Below, piece by piece: positions 1-7,852 of a DNA stretch of 64,000 nucleotides. The position numbers were made by a program, and so were the translations under genes. The notes beneath the pieces were generated by a model. The model worked only from the letters and a program-made list of their open reading frames with translations. It was not told the origin of the DNA and did no database searches. Where the stretch lies: the NCBI GenBank assembly GCA_963665395.2, contig OY762251.1:3658001-3722000 (forward strand). Reading direction: 5' to 3'. Each line of letters begins with the position of its first letter. Within the stretch, counting starts at the first letter, position 1. This stretch comes from Bin87 sp963665395 (lineage in GTDB: Bacteria > Chloroflexota > Dehalococcoidia > Lucifugimonadales > UBA3495).

Positions 1-223
1 CAACGTCTTCCCGGCTCAAGTAATTGAGCAGACGGCGTCGCTTTGACACCATGGTAACAAGACCGCGACGGGAATGAACGTCCTTCCGATGGGTCCGAAG
101 ATGGTCCGTGACCTGCCTGATGCGCTCGGTCAGCATCGCGACCTGCAGCTCAGTGGAGCCGGTGTCCGTTTCGTGGGTACGATATTCCTTGATGATGGTC
201 TGCTTGACGTCCGCGTCTAACAT
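1..223 (-). CDS. rpsO: 30S ribosomal protein S15, 3' end cut by the window edge
   Basis: The minus strand reads MLDADVKQTIIKEYRTHE, then the family hallmark region TGSTELQVAMLTERI, then HLRTHRKDVHSRRGL and SKRRRLLNYL. This is S15, which binds the central domain of 16S rRNA in the small subunit. Seventy-four residues are visible of the usual 85-90, so only the C-terminus is outside the window. The ATG is followed directly by a good match to the family N-terminus. pnp often follows rpsO in bacteria, but that position lies beyond the window. Confidence 0.97.
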   Translation of the reverse strand, partial: MLDADVKQTIIKEYRTHETDTGSTELQVAMLTERIRQVTDHLRTHRKDVHSRRGLVTMVSKRRRLLNYLSREDV

Positions 224-319
224 CAGTCGTTTCTAACCTTTCCTTTCGCATTCAGTTCTGCGTCGTCTTACTTTTCTCACAACAGGTTAACACGTGTTAG
301 GAAAATAGGCAACTGAACG

Positions 320-466
320 AAATTTCCGGTAGCGTTGCAATTTAGGTGGTTCAGTTTCCCAGCGGGGTATCCGAGCGGCTAAAACTGCTGCTACGCCAAC
401 GGGATTGCCACGCTACGCTCGCAATGACAAAAACCTAACCACCTAAAACGGAACGCTACCAAATTT
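320..466. repeat. MITE-like element with imperfect terminal inverted repeats
   Basis: The left end (320-351) and right end (437-466) are inverted copies about 30 bp long. Both carry AAATTT, GGTAGCGTT and TTTAGGTGGTT, with a few mismatches. Inside, near 400-429, lies a copy of the repeat ATTGCCACGCTACGCTCGCA, which recurs as an inverted pair at 31237-31330. No target-site duplication is evident. The element fills most of the gap between rpsO and the next gene. I see no protein-coding gene in 224-644. Confidence 0.6.
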
Positions 467-644
467 CCCGCCCAAACGTGGCTTGACTTCCTTTGTTCCG
501 GTTGGCTGTTCCGACGAGGCAACGTTTTGCTTTGAAACGAAACGAATGGAACTTGGTCGTAGTTTGTCTGGAGATTCGACGGAGTGGCTGCGCTATAATC
601 CTACTGAGGACAAAGGAACACCGTCGCTGCAGTTGCCCCATGCC

Positions 645-1679
645 ATGGTTTTCTCCGCAAAAAATTTGAAGCCATTTTCAACGCTCATTCTGTTGCTGCC
701 GCTCCTGGCCACGGGTTTATCCGGGTGCTTTCTAGGCAATTGGTTTGGGAGTGACTTGCCGGCAGTTGCGTACGGCGTGTGGGACGGCGACGGCGGTCAG
801 ATCTGGGTACGGGAACCCGGAAGCGACGACCCCGTGCGGATATCGCCTAAAAACGCGGATGCGAGTTTCCCGCGCTGGTCACCCGGGCAGCGCTACCTGG
901 CTTGGGTCTCTCGTGGCGCAGTAACGGAGTTGATGGTGTACGACGCTGAGACCGGCGAGACCGACACGATAGTTTCCGGTGTTGCGGAAACGCAACCGCC
1001 GGTCTGGGCGCCCGGATCCGACCGAATAGCTTACGTTTCCGAGGCAGACGGCGACCCGGATATTTTTATGGTGGAACTATCCGGCGGGCAAAAGACCCGC
1101 TTGACGTTCAATCCGGCGCACGAGCAAATCGGCGACTGGTCGCCGGACGGTGAATGGCTAGTGTTCACCGAATCGGGACACGACGGGCTGCTATTGCGTA
1201 ATCCCAACGGAGTGAATCGCATCGAATTGACCGGCGGCCCGGATTCCGATCCCGTCTGGTCTCCCAAGGGAGATCGCATCGCCTTCCTCCGCCAATCCGA
1301 CGATGGGCGGGACGTGTATGTCCTCCGGCCGACCAACTCGAACGATTGGACCGATGACACTGACGAGGTCGCCGCCTCCGACGCCGAGCATGATGAATCT
1401 GCCCCGGCGTGGTCGGCCAGTGGTCGCCGTTTGGCTTTCGTAGTGCATTACGACGATCAGACGGAAATCTTCATAGTCAATGTGGACGGATCCGAGCGCA
1501 AACGCTTGACCCAGAACACGGCGGATGACCTGATGCCCGTTTGGTCCGAAACCGGCGACAAGATAGCGTTCGTCTCCTACGCCTATGGAAACGCCGAGAT
1601 CCTGTACATGAACGGCGACGGGTCCGAGCAGATGCGGCTCACCGTGAACGACGCGATGGACGCGCAGCCCGACTGGTAG
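645..1679 (+). CDS. TolB-like beta-propeller lipoprotein
   Basis: The ATG at 645 opens a lipoprotein signal: a hydrophobic run and the lipobox-like LATGLSGC, with Cys about residue 28. The open frame extends upstream to 483, but that part has no signal-like or conserved sequence. The mature part is a series of PD40/WD40-like blades with the repeated pattern P-x-W-S/A-P-x-G-x-x-I/L-A-[FY]-V/L, for example WSPDGEWLVFT, WSPKGDRIAFLR, WSASGRRLAFV and WSETGDKIAFVS. Most blades carry a D/N-G-x-x-x-x-R-L-T strand. Such propellers resemble the C-terminal domain of TolB, but the N-terminal TolB domain is missing and no tol/pal genes are near. It is probably a cell-surface-anchored binding or scaffold protein; the ligand is unknown. 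Confidence 0.85.
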   Translation: MVFSAKNLKPFSTLILLLPLLATGLSGCFLGNWFGSDLPAVAYGVWDGDGGQIWVREPGSDDPVRISPKNADASFPRWSPGQRYLAWVSRGAVTELMVYDAETGETDTIVSGVAETQPPVWAPGSDRIAYVSEADGDPDIFMVELSGGQKTRLTFNPAHEQIGDWSPDGEWLVFTESGHDGLLLRNPNGVNRIELTGGPDSDPVWSPKGDRIAFLRQSDDGRDVYVLRPTNSNDWTDDTDEVAASDAEHDESAPAWSASGRRLAFVVHYDDQTEIFIVNVDGSERKRLTQNTADDLMPVWSETGDKIAFVSYAYGNAEILYMNGDGSEQMRLTVNDAMDAQPDW

Positions 1680-1715
1680 GGCAACGTTTCGCGCGGTTGG
1701 CGTGAGTGCTCCGCT

Positions 1716-2345
1716 ATGCCCCAAAGGACACCGGACATCAATCCCTCCGACGTGGGTGGGCTTCTCACCGGCCTCAGCGCGCCATTGGCTGCTGTGTCGG
1801 TCCGCGTGGGTGATGTGGTCAATGCGCAAATCGCCGTCGCCATCACCGCCGCGTCCATAGTCCTGCATCGCCCGCGCCTCATCGTCCAGATTTATCACAC
1901 CAACTACACTCACGATCTGATTTCAGAAAGGGGCGCGCTGGCGGTCAACTTCCTAAATCAGGATCAGCTTCCCTTGATTTGGGGGTTGGGAATGCGGTCG
2001 GGCCGTGATTGCGACAAGTTGGCGGATGTCGCCTACGCTTCCGGTCCGACGGGCTGCCCTTTGCTGGAGGGCAGCTTTGGCTATCTTGACTGCGGGGTCA
2101 TCAACGCCATGGACGGCGGCGACATGACTGCGTTCCTCGTCGAGGTTCTGGCCGGAAAAACCAACGGGGGCCAACGGATGAGCTGGCGAGAGGCTCGTCC
2201 CCGATTGCCCCAACGCTGGGCTGACGAATGGGACAGCAAAATCGCCGGCGAAGTGAACATTTCGTTGGAGACCATGGCCGAAATCGACCCCGCGGCGTGG
2301 TCCAACCCTCCCGATACGTGGGCAACGGGAAGGATGCTACAATGA
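1716..2345 (+). CDS. Flavin reductase-like (FMN-binding split barrel) protein
   Basis: The 209-residue protein has the pattern of the flavin reductase-like domain: a first strand with DVVNAQIAVAIT, then PRLIVQIYHTNYTHDLI, GALAVNFL and a C-terminal strand VEVLAG. These proteins bind FMN and act as NAD(P)H:flavin reductases or diflavin partners. The flavin-contact residues are less canonical than in well-studied members, so the reaction is uncertain. It is translationally coupled (ATGA overlap) to the small membrane protein downstream, which suggests joint production. No dedicated oxygenase partner is nearby. Confidence 0.75.
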   Translation: MPQRTPDINPSDVGGLLTGLSAPLAAVSVRVGDVVNAQIAVAITAASIVLHRPRLIVQIYHTNYTHDLISERGALAVNFLNQDQLPLIWGLGMRSGRDCDKLADVAYASGPTGCPLLEGSFGYLDCGVINAMDGGDMTAFLVEVLAGKTNGGQRMSWREARPRLPQRWADEWDSKIAGEVNISLETMAEIDPAAWSNPPDTWATGRMLQ

Positions 2346-2737
2346 GAGCGTCAGATTTGCCTAACGAACTGATTGACCGCGGCATCTACTGGCAAATCGG
2401 CGGCTTTACTGTGGTTGCCGTCGCCAGTGTAGCGATTCTGGCAGAGTTTGACGGATTGGACGGTAGAGCGTTTCGATATTTCGAGATTGCCGTCACCAAA
2501 CTGTACTGGGCCTTTGTGATACCACTGGCGGGTCTGTTTGACGGAGTACGCAAAATGTTTGAGAAAATGTCGGACATCAGGGCCAAACGCAGACAGAGGT
2601 GGCTCGACGAGGGACGCCATGAGGGACGCCGGCAAGAACGCGAGCGTATGCGTGAAGCGATGCAGCGACTTGGCGTCGCCCTCCCGCAGGAAGCCGTCGA
2701 TTACCTGGACGGAAAATCCGATGATCTTGCCAGCTAA
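2342..2737 (+). CDS. Small membrane protein with charged C-terminal helix (family of unknown function, copy 1)
   Basis: 131 residues, starting at an ATG that overlaps the stop of the flavin-reductase-like gene. A longer open frame begins at 2228 but lies inside that gene. The N-terminus (MRASDLPNEL) is followed by two hydrophobic helices (about residues 18-36 and 50-70) and then a long basic and acidic helix rich in R, E, K and Q (80-120). It is clearly homologous to the protein at 32563-32997: both share DLPxEL, DRGIxWQI and AVTxLYWAFVIPLAGLF, then RKMFE. The likely topology is two inner-membrane helices with a cytoplasmic helical tail. The function is unknown. Confidence 0.8.
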   Translation: MRASDLPNELIDRGIYWQIGGFTVVAVASVAILAEFDGLDGRAFRYFEIAVTKLYWAFVIPLAGLFDGVRKMFEKMSDIRAKRRQRWLDEGRHEGRRQERERMREAMQRLGVALPQEAVDYLDGKSDDLAS

Positions 2738-3899
2738 TCCGCCAACATTGATGGACGACGCCATCGCCGACATCGTCACCCGCATCCACGGCACGCCTCA
2801 ACAGGCGGCGCTGGCAGTCGCCGGCGCCGGCAACTACGCTCTGGCTTGGCTGTTGGGCGTGGGCGGCGCGTCCCGCACCGTTCTGGAGACACGGATCCCA
2901 TACGGGTACCTCGCCATGACCGACTTCCTGGGCGGGTATGCTCCGGAACAAACCGTGTCGGGGGACACCGCAAGACGCATGGCCCGTTCTGCCTGGCAGC
3001 GCGGCAGGTCTCTGCGCGAAACCGACGCGCCAATCGTCGGGCTGGGCTGCACGGCCACCATCGCCACCGACCGCACCAAGCGCGGCGACCACCGGGTCTT
3101 TATCGCCACCTGGGACGACAGCGCGGTTACCACCGACGCCGTAACCTTGGAAAAGGGCCTCCGGGAACGCGCGGGAGAAGAGGACGTGGTGAGCCGGTTG
3201 GTAATCGCCGCCCTGGCCCGGGCCTGCGGGCTGGAGGCGGAGCTGGACCTGCGGCTGGTCCCACGGGAGCGGCTTCTGACGGAAACATCCAACCACGGCG
3301 ATCCAATCCACAGACTCCTGAACGGGGAAGTCGGTTGGGTCACAGTGGATAGGGACGGGCGCATGGAAGTCGAAGGCGAGCCGCCCCTCGCCTTACTGCC
3401 CGGGTCCTTCAACCCAATGCATCGAGGACACGCTGAGTTAGCGGCGGCGGCGGAGCATACCCTGGGCGCACCGGTAACCTACGAATTGTCCGTAGTCAAC
3501 GTGGACAAGCCGCCACTGAGAGCGGAGGAAATCCGCGGTCGAGTCGAGCAGTTTCGCGGCATCGGACCTGTGGCGCTGACGCGAGCGGAGACGTTCCAGA
3601 AAAAAGCAAAACTGTTCCCCGGTTGCGGCTTCGCCATTGGCTGGGACACCGCGATCCGCCTGATCGACCCGCGCTACTATGGAGGTTCCGAATCCGCCGT
3701 GCTCACCGCATTGGCAGAAATGTGGGCATCCGGATGCCGCTTTGCCGTTGGCGGCAGAAGCGACGCCGACAACGTTTTCCATACGCTGGGCGATGTTGGC
3801 ATTCCCCCAGGTTTTTGGCCGCTGTTCGTGAATATCCCGGAGAGCGCCTTCCGGGCCGACATCTCCTCGACTGAACTGCGTAAGTTGGGCGCCGATTGA
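2721..3899 (+). CDS. PncC/CinA-type amidohydrolase fused to a NadD-like nucleotidylyltransferase
   Basis: A 392-residue two-domain protein. Residues about 12-175 resemble the CinA C-terminal / PncC fold (nicotinamide-nucleotide amidase), with AGAGNYALAWLLGVGGASRT and an internal GLGCTATIATDR stretch. Residues about 222-392 are a nucleotidylyltransferase: PGSFNPMHRGH (227-237) is the HxGH-type nucleotide-binding loop and ISSTELR near the C-terminus matches the ISSTxxR motif of NadD/CoaD-type enzymes. If both halves are active the protein could turn NMN into NaMN and then into NaAD, two consecutive NAD-recycling steps. The ATG at 2721 overlaps the previous gene by 17 nt; an in-frame ATG at 2751 is an alternative. 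The domain calls are firm; the reaction order is inference. Confidence 0.85.
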   Translation: MILPANPPTLMDDAIADIVTRIHGTPQQAALAVAGAGNYALAWLLGVGGASRTVLETRIPYGYLAMTDFLGGYAPEQTVSGDTARRMARSAWQRGRSLRETDAPIVGLGCTATIATDRTKRGDHRVFIATWDDSAVTTDAVTLEKGLRERAGEEDVVSRLVIAALARACGLEAELDLRLVPRERLLTETSNHGDPIHRLLNGEVGWVTVDRDGRMEVEGEPPLALLPGSFNPMHRGHAELAAAAEHTLGAPVTYELSVVNVDKPPLRAEEIRGRVEQFRGIGPVALTRAETFQKKAKLFPGCGFAIGWDTAIRLIDPRYYGGSESAVLTALAEMWASGCRFAVGGRSDADNVFHTLGDVGIPPGFWPLFVNIPESAFRADISSTELRKLGAD

Positions 3900-3935
3900 C
3901 ACCGCTGGGGGCCGTTGCTAGGATGATTTAGTCAA

Positions 3936-4190
3936 TTGAAAACCACATGGTATTTTGACAACCGGGTGTTGCCCAAACGCCCCGAAATAACTTTGGCCAT
4001 CTGCTCCGCAGTGCTGGCGAATCCAATTCACCAGGAAGTGCAGCCAAACGGTCGGATCCGCTTTTGGGGTGAGGTTGTCTTCCTCGGTGAAGCGACTCCT
4101 CGTATCGTTCGCGTCGTTTTGCTGGACGATGGTGAAACAGTTCATACGGCGTTTATCGACAGTGGCTTTCGCGGACGAGGCTCAATATGA
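3936..4190 (+). CDS. Small toxin-like protein paired with DUF2283 (copy 1)
   Basis: 84 residues, beginning at a TTG. The pattern ANPIHQEVQPNGRIRFWGEV followed by VRVVLLDDGETVHTAFID resembles small DUF4258/BrnT-type proteins that are often encoded next to an antitoxin-like partner. It overlaps the next gene (DUF2283) by ATGA, a typical two-gene toxin-antitoxin arrangement. A divergent homologue occurs at 42333-42731, again ATGA-coupled to a DUF2283-like gene; the shared core is RP(E/D), GxIx(F/Y)WGxV, VV and A(F/Y)xD. Toxin activity is inferred from arrangement only. Confidence 0.6.
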   Translation: MKTTWYFDNRVLPKRPEITLAICSAVLANPIHQEVQPNGRIRFWGEVVFLGEATPRIVRVVLLDDGETVHTAFIDSGFRGRGSI

Positions 4191-4510
4191 AAGTGCACTA
4201 TTACCCCGAAACCGACAGCCTTTACATTGAGCTGCTGAAGGGCGCCGCCAGCGTAGAAGCTTACGAGGTTTGCGATGGCCTGGTGGTCGATCTTGACGGC
4301 GGCGGCGTAGCGGTAGGATTGGAGATTGAGGACCTCTCCTATTTCACCATGAGCTCCGGAGCGGAGGTTGGGCTGGAAATCCATCTGCGGCCGGATTATG
4401 ACAATGGATCTGTCGCTGCGTTTGGCCTTGACCTGGAGATGCTTCGCAACTTTGTTGATGGCTTGGCGATCCAGGAAACAGTTGACGACCCGGCCCGCCA
4501 GCCTGCATAG
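4187..4510 (+). CDS. DUF2283 family protein
   Basis: 107 residues. The N-terminus (MKVHYYPETDSLYIELLKG, then DGLVVDLDGGG and AVGLEIEDLS) is an almost textbook DUF2283 domain, a small beta-rich fold found beside DUF4258-like proteins. The C-terminal 45 residues are less conserved. It is translationally coupled to the toxin-like gene upstream, and its stop lies 24 nt before the nuoA ATG, so it may share the nuo transcript. It could act as an antitoxin-like partner; this is not demonstrated. Confidence 0.8.
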   Translation: MKVHYYPETDSLYIELLKGAASVEAYEVCDGLVVDLDGGGVAVGLEIEDLSYFTMSSGAEVGLEIHLRPDYDNGSVAAFGLDLEMLRNFVDGLAIQETVDDPARQPA

Positions 4511-4533
4511 TGGCTCAACCTGCTCTAATCCCC

Positions 4534-4950
4534 ATGGAATTTACAGTTCTCTTGCTCCAAACTTTCAACCTCGCCGATTACGCCGGCAACTGGGCGGCGG
4601 TGGTTATTGCCATCGTCATCGCACTGGCGGCCATCGGCGCGATGTTTGCCGGCTCGCAACTGCTGCACGCCCGGCGGCGTTCCGCGGTCAAGCTGACCAC
4701 CTACGAGTGCGGCATCCCGCCCACCCCCTTCGCTTGGTCCAACATCAACATCCGCTTCTACATCTTCGCCATCCTGTTCCTGATCTTCGACGTGGAGGCG
4801 GTGTTCCTGTTCCCCTGGGCGGTGGTGTTCATCCAAGAACAGGCAGCCGGCAACCCGATACCCTTCTACGCGATGATCCTGTTCCTGGCCATGCTGTTCT
4901 TCGCCGTCATCTACGGGTGGCGCAAGGGGGTGCTGGATTGGCAGAAGTGA
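4534..4950 (+). CDS. nuoA: NADH-quinone oxidoreductase subunit A
   Basis: NuoA is one of the small membrane subunits of complex I. It has three hydrophobic helices and the conserved loop TYECGIPPT with FDVEAVFLFPWA. The chosen ATG gives 138 residues; an in-frame GTG at 4510 overlaps the previous stop and would add eight residues with no clear role. It overlaps nuoB by four bases (GTGA). It is the first gene of an operon ordered A-B-C-D-H-I-J-K-L-M-N. Confidence 0.96.
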   Translation: MEFTVLLLQTFNLADYAGNWAAVVIAIVIALAAIGAMFAGSQLLHARRRSAVKLTTYECGIPPTPFAWSNINIRFYIFAILFLIFDVEAVFLFPWAVVFIQEQAAGNPIPFYAMILFLAMLFFAVIYGWRKGVLDWQK

Positions 4951-5540
4951 CGCCACAGTCTGAGGATGCTCTGTCTCCCTTGGTGATGCCCCCCCGGCCC
5001 ACCGAGATAATTCTCGGTTCGGGGAACCGTCCCGGCCCCAGCCTGCTCAATCAGGCCACCGACGGGCGGGTGCCCGGCGTCATCACCACCACCACGGAGC
5101 AGCTATTTGCCATGGCGCGCAAGTCGTCTTTGTGGACGCTGAGCTTCGGCCTGGCCTGTTGCGCCATTGAGATGATTTCCACCTATATGGCGCACCACGA
5201 TTTTGACCGCTTCGGTGTAGTGACCTGGCCGTCTCCCCGGCAATCCGACGTGATGATTGTGGCCGGCACGGTGGTCAAGAAGATGGCTGAACCCATTCGC
5301 CTGCTTTATGAACAGATGCCGGAGCCGAAGTGGGTGATCGCCATGGGCAGCTGCGCCACCAACGGCGGGCCGTACTACCGCTCCTACTCCGTGGTGATGG
5401 GTGTAGATCACATCATCCCGGTGGACGTGTACGTGCCGGGCTGCCCTCCTCGCCCGGAGGCGCTGCTTTACGGCATCCTGAAGCTACAGGAAAAGATCAT
5501 GGCCGACGCAGGTGCAGGCGATGCCCCCCCGACGGCGTAA
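4947..5540 (+). CDS. nuoB: NADH-quinone oxidoreductase subunit B
   Basis: NuoB carries iron-sulfur cluster N2, which hands electrons to quinone. The ligands are present: the vicinal Cys pair in GLACCAIEM (71-72), GSCATNGG (136) and VPGCPPRP (166). The start is a GTG overlapping the nuoA stop. The N-terminal 50 residues are variable. The usual MARYDxDRFG segment reads MAHHDFDRFG here. The last 20 bases overlap the nuoC start region. Confidence 0.96.
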   Translation: MTPQSEDALSPLVMPPRPTEIILGSGNRPGPSLLNQATDGRVPGVITTTTEQLFAMARKSSLWTLSFGLACCAIEMISTYMAHHDFDRFGVVTWPSPRQSDVMIVAGTVVKKMAEPIRLLYEQMPEPKWVIAMGSCATNGGPYYRSYSVVMGVDHIIPVDVYVPGCPPRPEALLYGILKLQEKIMADAGAGDAPPTA

Positions 5541-6051
5541 CACGCCCGAGGCGGAAACCGAACCGCCGCCGGACCCCATCGAACTGCTGTCTCCCCTGAG
5601 ACGGTCCACGTTAGACCGCGCCGTGGCGGCGCTGTCGGAAATGGCGCCAACGCCCGGCGCTCTCGGCGACCTGCCCCAAGTAACGGTTCCCGCCGAACGG
5701 ATCGTACCCACTTGCATAACCTGTCGGGACGACGCCGAACTGAACTGCCATATGCTGCTGTGCCTGGCCTGCGTGGACTACCAGGAACGGTTCGAGTTGG
5801 TTTATTTCCTGCAATCCTTGGTCAATGAAACCACCTTGGTCATCAAAACCCAGGTACCTTACGAAAACCCCCTCCTGCCGTCTGTGACGGAGGTGTGGCC
5901 GGCGGCCGACTGGTATGAGCGCGAAGCCCACGATCTTTTTGGCGTGTCATTCGAAGGCCATCCCGACCTATCGCCTCTCCTCCTTTACCCCGAGTTTGAG
6001 GGTTTTCCCGGTCGGAAGGAATTCCCGTTCTACGAATACCGGGAGTTCTAG
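5521..6051 (+). CDS. nuoC: NADH-quinone oxidoreductase subunit C
   Basis: NuoC (30-kDa subunit) is part of the hydrophilic connecting arm. The diagnostic C-terminal signature is present: ADWYEREAHDLFGVSFEGHP followed by LLLYPEFEGFPGRKEFP. The N-terminal part includes four Cys residues (THCITC-like region and HMLLCLACVDY) in place of the usual weakly conserved sequence. The ATG at 5521 is preferred over a GTG nine bases upstream. It overlaps nuoB by 20 nt. Two small HicB-like genes separate it from nuoD. Confidence 0.94.
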   Translation: MPPRRRNTPEAETEPPPDPIELLSPLRRSTLDRAVAALSEMAPTPGALGDLPQVTVPAERIVPTCITCRDDAELNCHMLLCLACVDYQERFELVYFLQSLVNETTLVIKTQVPYENPLLPSVTEVWPAADWYEREAHDLFGVSFEGHPDLSPLLLYPEFEGFPGRKEFPFYEYREF

Positions 6052-6064
6052 CAGGTTAGCTCGG

Positions 6065-6367
6065 ATGAGTTCGGGTAGCGAAACACACGACGGCAATGTT
6101 CCCGTCGAATTGATCGCTCGCGTCATGCTGGAAGGCAACCGGTATGTAGCGTCGGTGGACAGATTGGCATTGGAGGGAATGGGCAACACCCGAGTTGCCG
6201 CTGAAAACGCATTGGTCCAAGTGGTGCGCGGCTGGCTGGAGCGGCAGGACACTGCTGGACAGTTAGCCGACGCACTGGGCATCGACGACTTGGACGAAGA
6301 AACCGAAATCGTGCTGCAATTCATCAACAACGGCGATGACGAACCGGCCACCGCGTTGCCCCAATAG
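6065..6367 (+). CDS. HicB-like small protein inserted between nuoC and nuoD (1)
   Basis: 100 residues. The core ELIARVMLEGNRYVASVDRL, then GNTRVAAENALVQVVRGWLE, follows the HicB/UPF0150 layout: a strand with Y-V-A-S-V, a turn with G-x-T, and an amphipathic helix with alternating acidic residues. It starts 13 nt after the nuoC stop and ends 3 nt before the next HicB-like gene. No HicA toxin is next to it. It may be a solitary HicB-fold protein; the function is unknown. The match to HicB is by pattern only. Confidence 0.6.
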   Translation: MSSGSETHDGNVPVELIARVMLEGNRYVASVDRLALEGMGNTRVAAENALVQVVRGWLERQDTAGQLADALGIDDLDEETEIVLQFINNGDDEPATALPQ

Positions 6368-6370
6368 CCG

Positions 6371-6685
6371 ATGGACCGCATCGTGTATCAAATCGAAACC
6401 TCGCGAGCCGGCGGCGGCTGGGCGGCGCATTGTCCCGAACTGGAGGTGACGGCTTTCGGTGACTCTCAGGAAGAAGCGCAGGCGTCGTTGCGCCGTCAGG
6501 TTTCCGACTACCTGGAAGACTGCGATGAAATGGGCGCTTTGGAGGATGTGTTGATCGAAGCGGGCTTTTACGACAACGGGGAAGCCTGGATGAGCAGTCG
6601 GGTCGAGCCGCCCGAACCCAGCATCCGGTTTATCGGTTCGCCCTTCCCCGAAGACGACACGGCCCCAGGTCACGATAGGTTGTAG
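6371..6685 (+). CDS. HicB-like small protein inserted between nuoC and nuoD (2)
   Basis: 104 residues with a clearer HicB signature than its neighbour: YQIETSRAGGGWAAHCPELE, then VTAFGDSQEEAQASLRRQVS and DYLE. HicB proteins usually neutralise the HicA mRNA-cleaving toxin, but no HicA-like double-stranded-RNA-binding protein is present here and no DNA-binding C-terminal domain is visible. It ends 12 nt before nuoD, so it must be carried on the nuo transcript. Confidence 0.75.
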   Translation: MDRIVYQIETSRAGGGWAAHCPELEVTAFGDSQEEAQASLRRQVSDYLEDCDEMGALEDVLIEAGFYDNGEAWMSSRVEPPEPSIRFIGSPFPEDDTAPGHDRL

Positions 6686-6697
6686 AATTGTCGCGTT

Positions 6698-7852
6698 ATG
6701 GTTGAGCAAGCAACATCCCCGGCCAATGCCGCCGTCTCCGGAATTCGCTCGGATTCCCAGCCCGTGGAGATGCTGCTCAACATGGGTCCGCAGCATCCCT
6801 CCACCCACGGCGTTTTTCGCATGGTGATGTGGGTGGACGGCGAGAAGATCGTTGACGTTGAGCCGCACATCGGGTATTTGCATCGGGGTTCTGAAAAACT
6901 GTGCGAGGGCGAGCAGTACCACCAGGTCGTGACTTTGTTCGACCGCCTGGACTACATCGGCAATTTCAACAACGAGCTGGCGTACTGCATGGCCGTCGAA
7001 AAACTGATGGGGTTGCAGGTGCCCGAGCGGGCCGAATACATCCGCGTCATCCTGTGTGAACTGAACCGTATTGCCAGTCACCTGCTCTACGTGGGGACAA
7101 TGGGGCTGGACGCCGGCGCCATGACGCCGGTGATGTTCTCCTTCCGGGGCCGCGAACGGGTCCAAGCGTTGTTCGAAGCCGTTTCCGGCGCTCGCATGAT
7201 GCACAACTATTTCCGCATCGGTGGCCTGAAGGAAGACGTGCCCGACAACTTCCGGCAGATGATGAATGACCTGATGCCGGTGCTGCGGGAGGATGTGGAA
7301 CAAAGCGACCAGATCCTGACGTTCAACGAGATCTTCCTGTCACGCCTGAAGGACATCAGCCCCATCGGAACTGATGAGGCCATCGCGCTGGGCCTCACCG
7401 GGCCCCTGTTGCGAGCCTGCGGATATGAGTACGACGTGCGCAAGGCCCAACCCTATTCGGTCTATGACCGTTTTGAGTTCGATGTTCCCGTGGGTCTTGA
7501 CGGGGATTGCTGGGACCGCCACTGGGTGCGCGTGCAGGAAATGTACCAGTCGCTGCGCATTGTGGAGCAGGCCATGGCGCAATTGCCGGAAGGACCGGTG
7601 GTGTCCTCTCTGGGTAGGCGTCTCATCCGGCCCCCGGCCGGCGAATCCTACGTTCGCGCTGAAAACCCGCGCGGCGAGATCGGCGTGTACCTGGTAAGCG
7701 ACGGTACTGACCGACCTTACCGCGTCAAAGTCCGACCTCCATCCTTCTGCAACCTCTCCGCTCTGCGCCGTTTGCTGGTGGACACCTGGCTTGCCGACAG
7801 CGTGGTTGTGCTCGGTTCTCTGGATATCGTGTTGGGGGAAGTGGACCGGTGA
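6698..7852 (+). CDS. nuoD: NADH-quinone oxidoreductase subunit D
   Basis: NuoD (49-kDa subunit), 384 residues, forms the quinone site with NuoB. Conserved blocks are MGPQHPSTHGV near the N-terminus, PHIGYLHRGSEKL, YCMAVEKL, TGARMMH-like SGARMMHNYFRIGG, and the C-terminal RPPSFCNLSAL. The overlapping stop/GTG with nuoH implies translational coupling. Confidence 0.97.
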   Translation: MVEQATSPANAAVSGIRSDSQPVEMLLNMGPQHPSTHGVFRMVMWVDGEKIVDVEPHIGYLHRGSEKLCEGEQYHQVVTLFDRLDYIGNFNNELAYCMAVEKLMGLQVPERAEYIRVILCELNRIASHLLYVGTMGLDAGAMTPVMFSFRGRERVQALFEAVSGARMMHNYFRIGGLKEDVPDNFRQMMNDLMPVLREDVEQSDQILTFNEIFLSRLKDISPIGTDEAIALGLTGPLLRACGYEYDVRKAQPYSVYDRFEFDVPVGLDGDCWDRHWVRVQEMYQSLRIVEQAMAQLPEGPVVSSLGRRLIRPPAGESYVRAENPRGEIGVYLVSDGTDRPYRVKVRPPSFCNLSALRRLLVDTWLADSVVVLGSLDIVLGEVDR

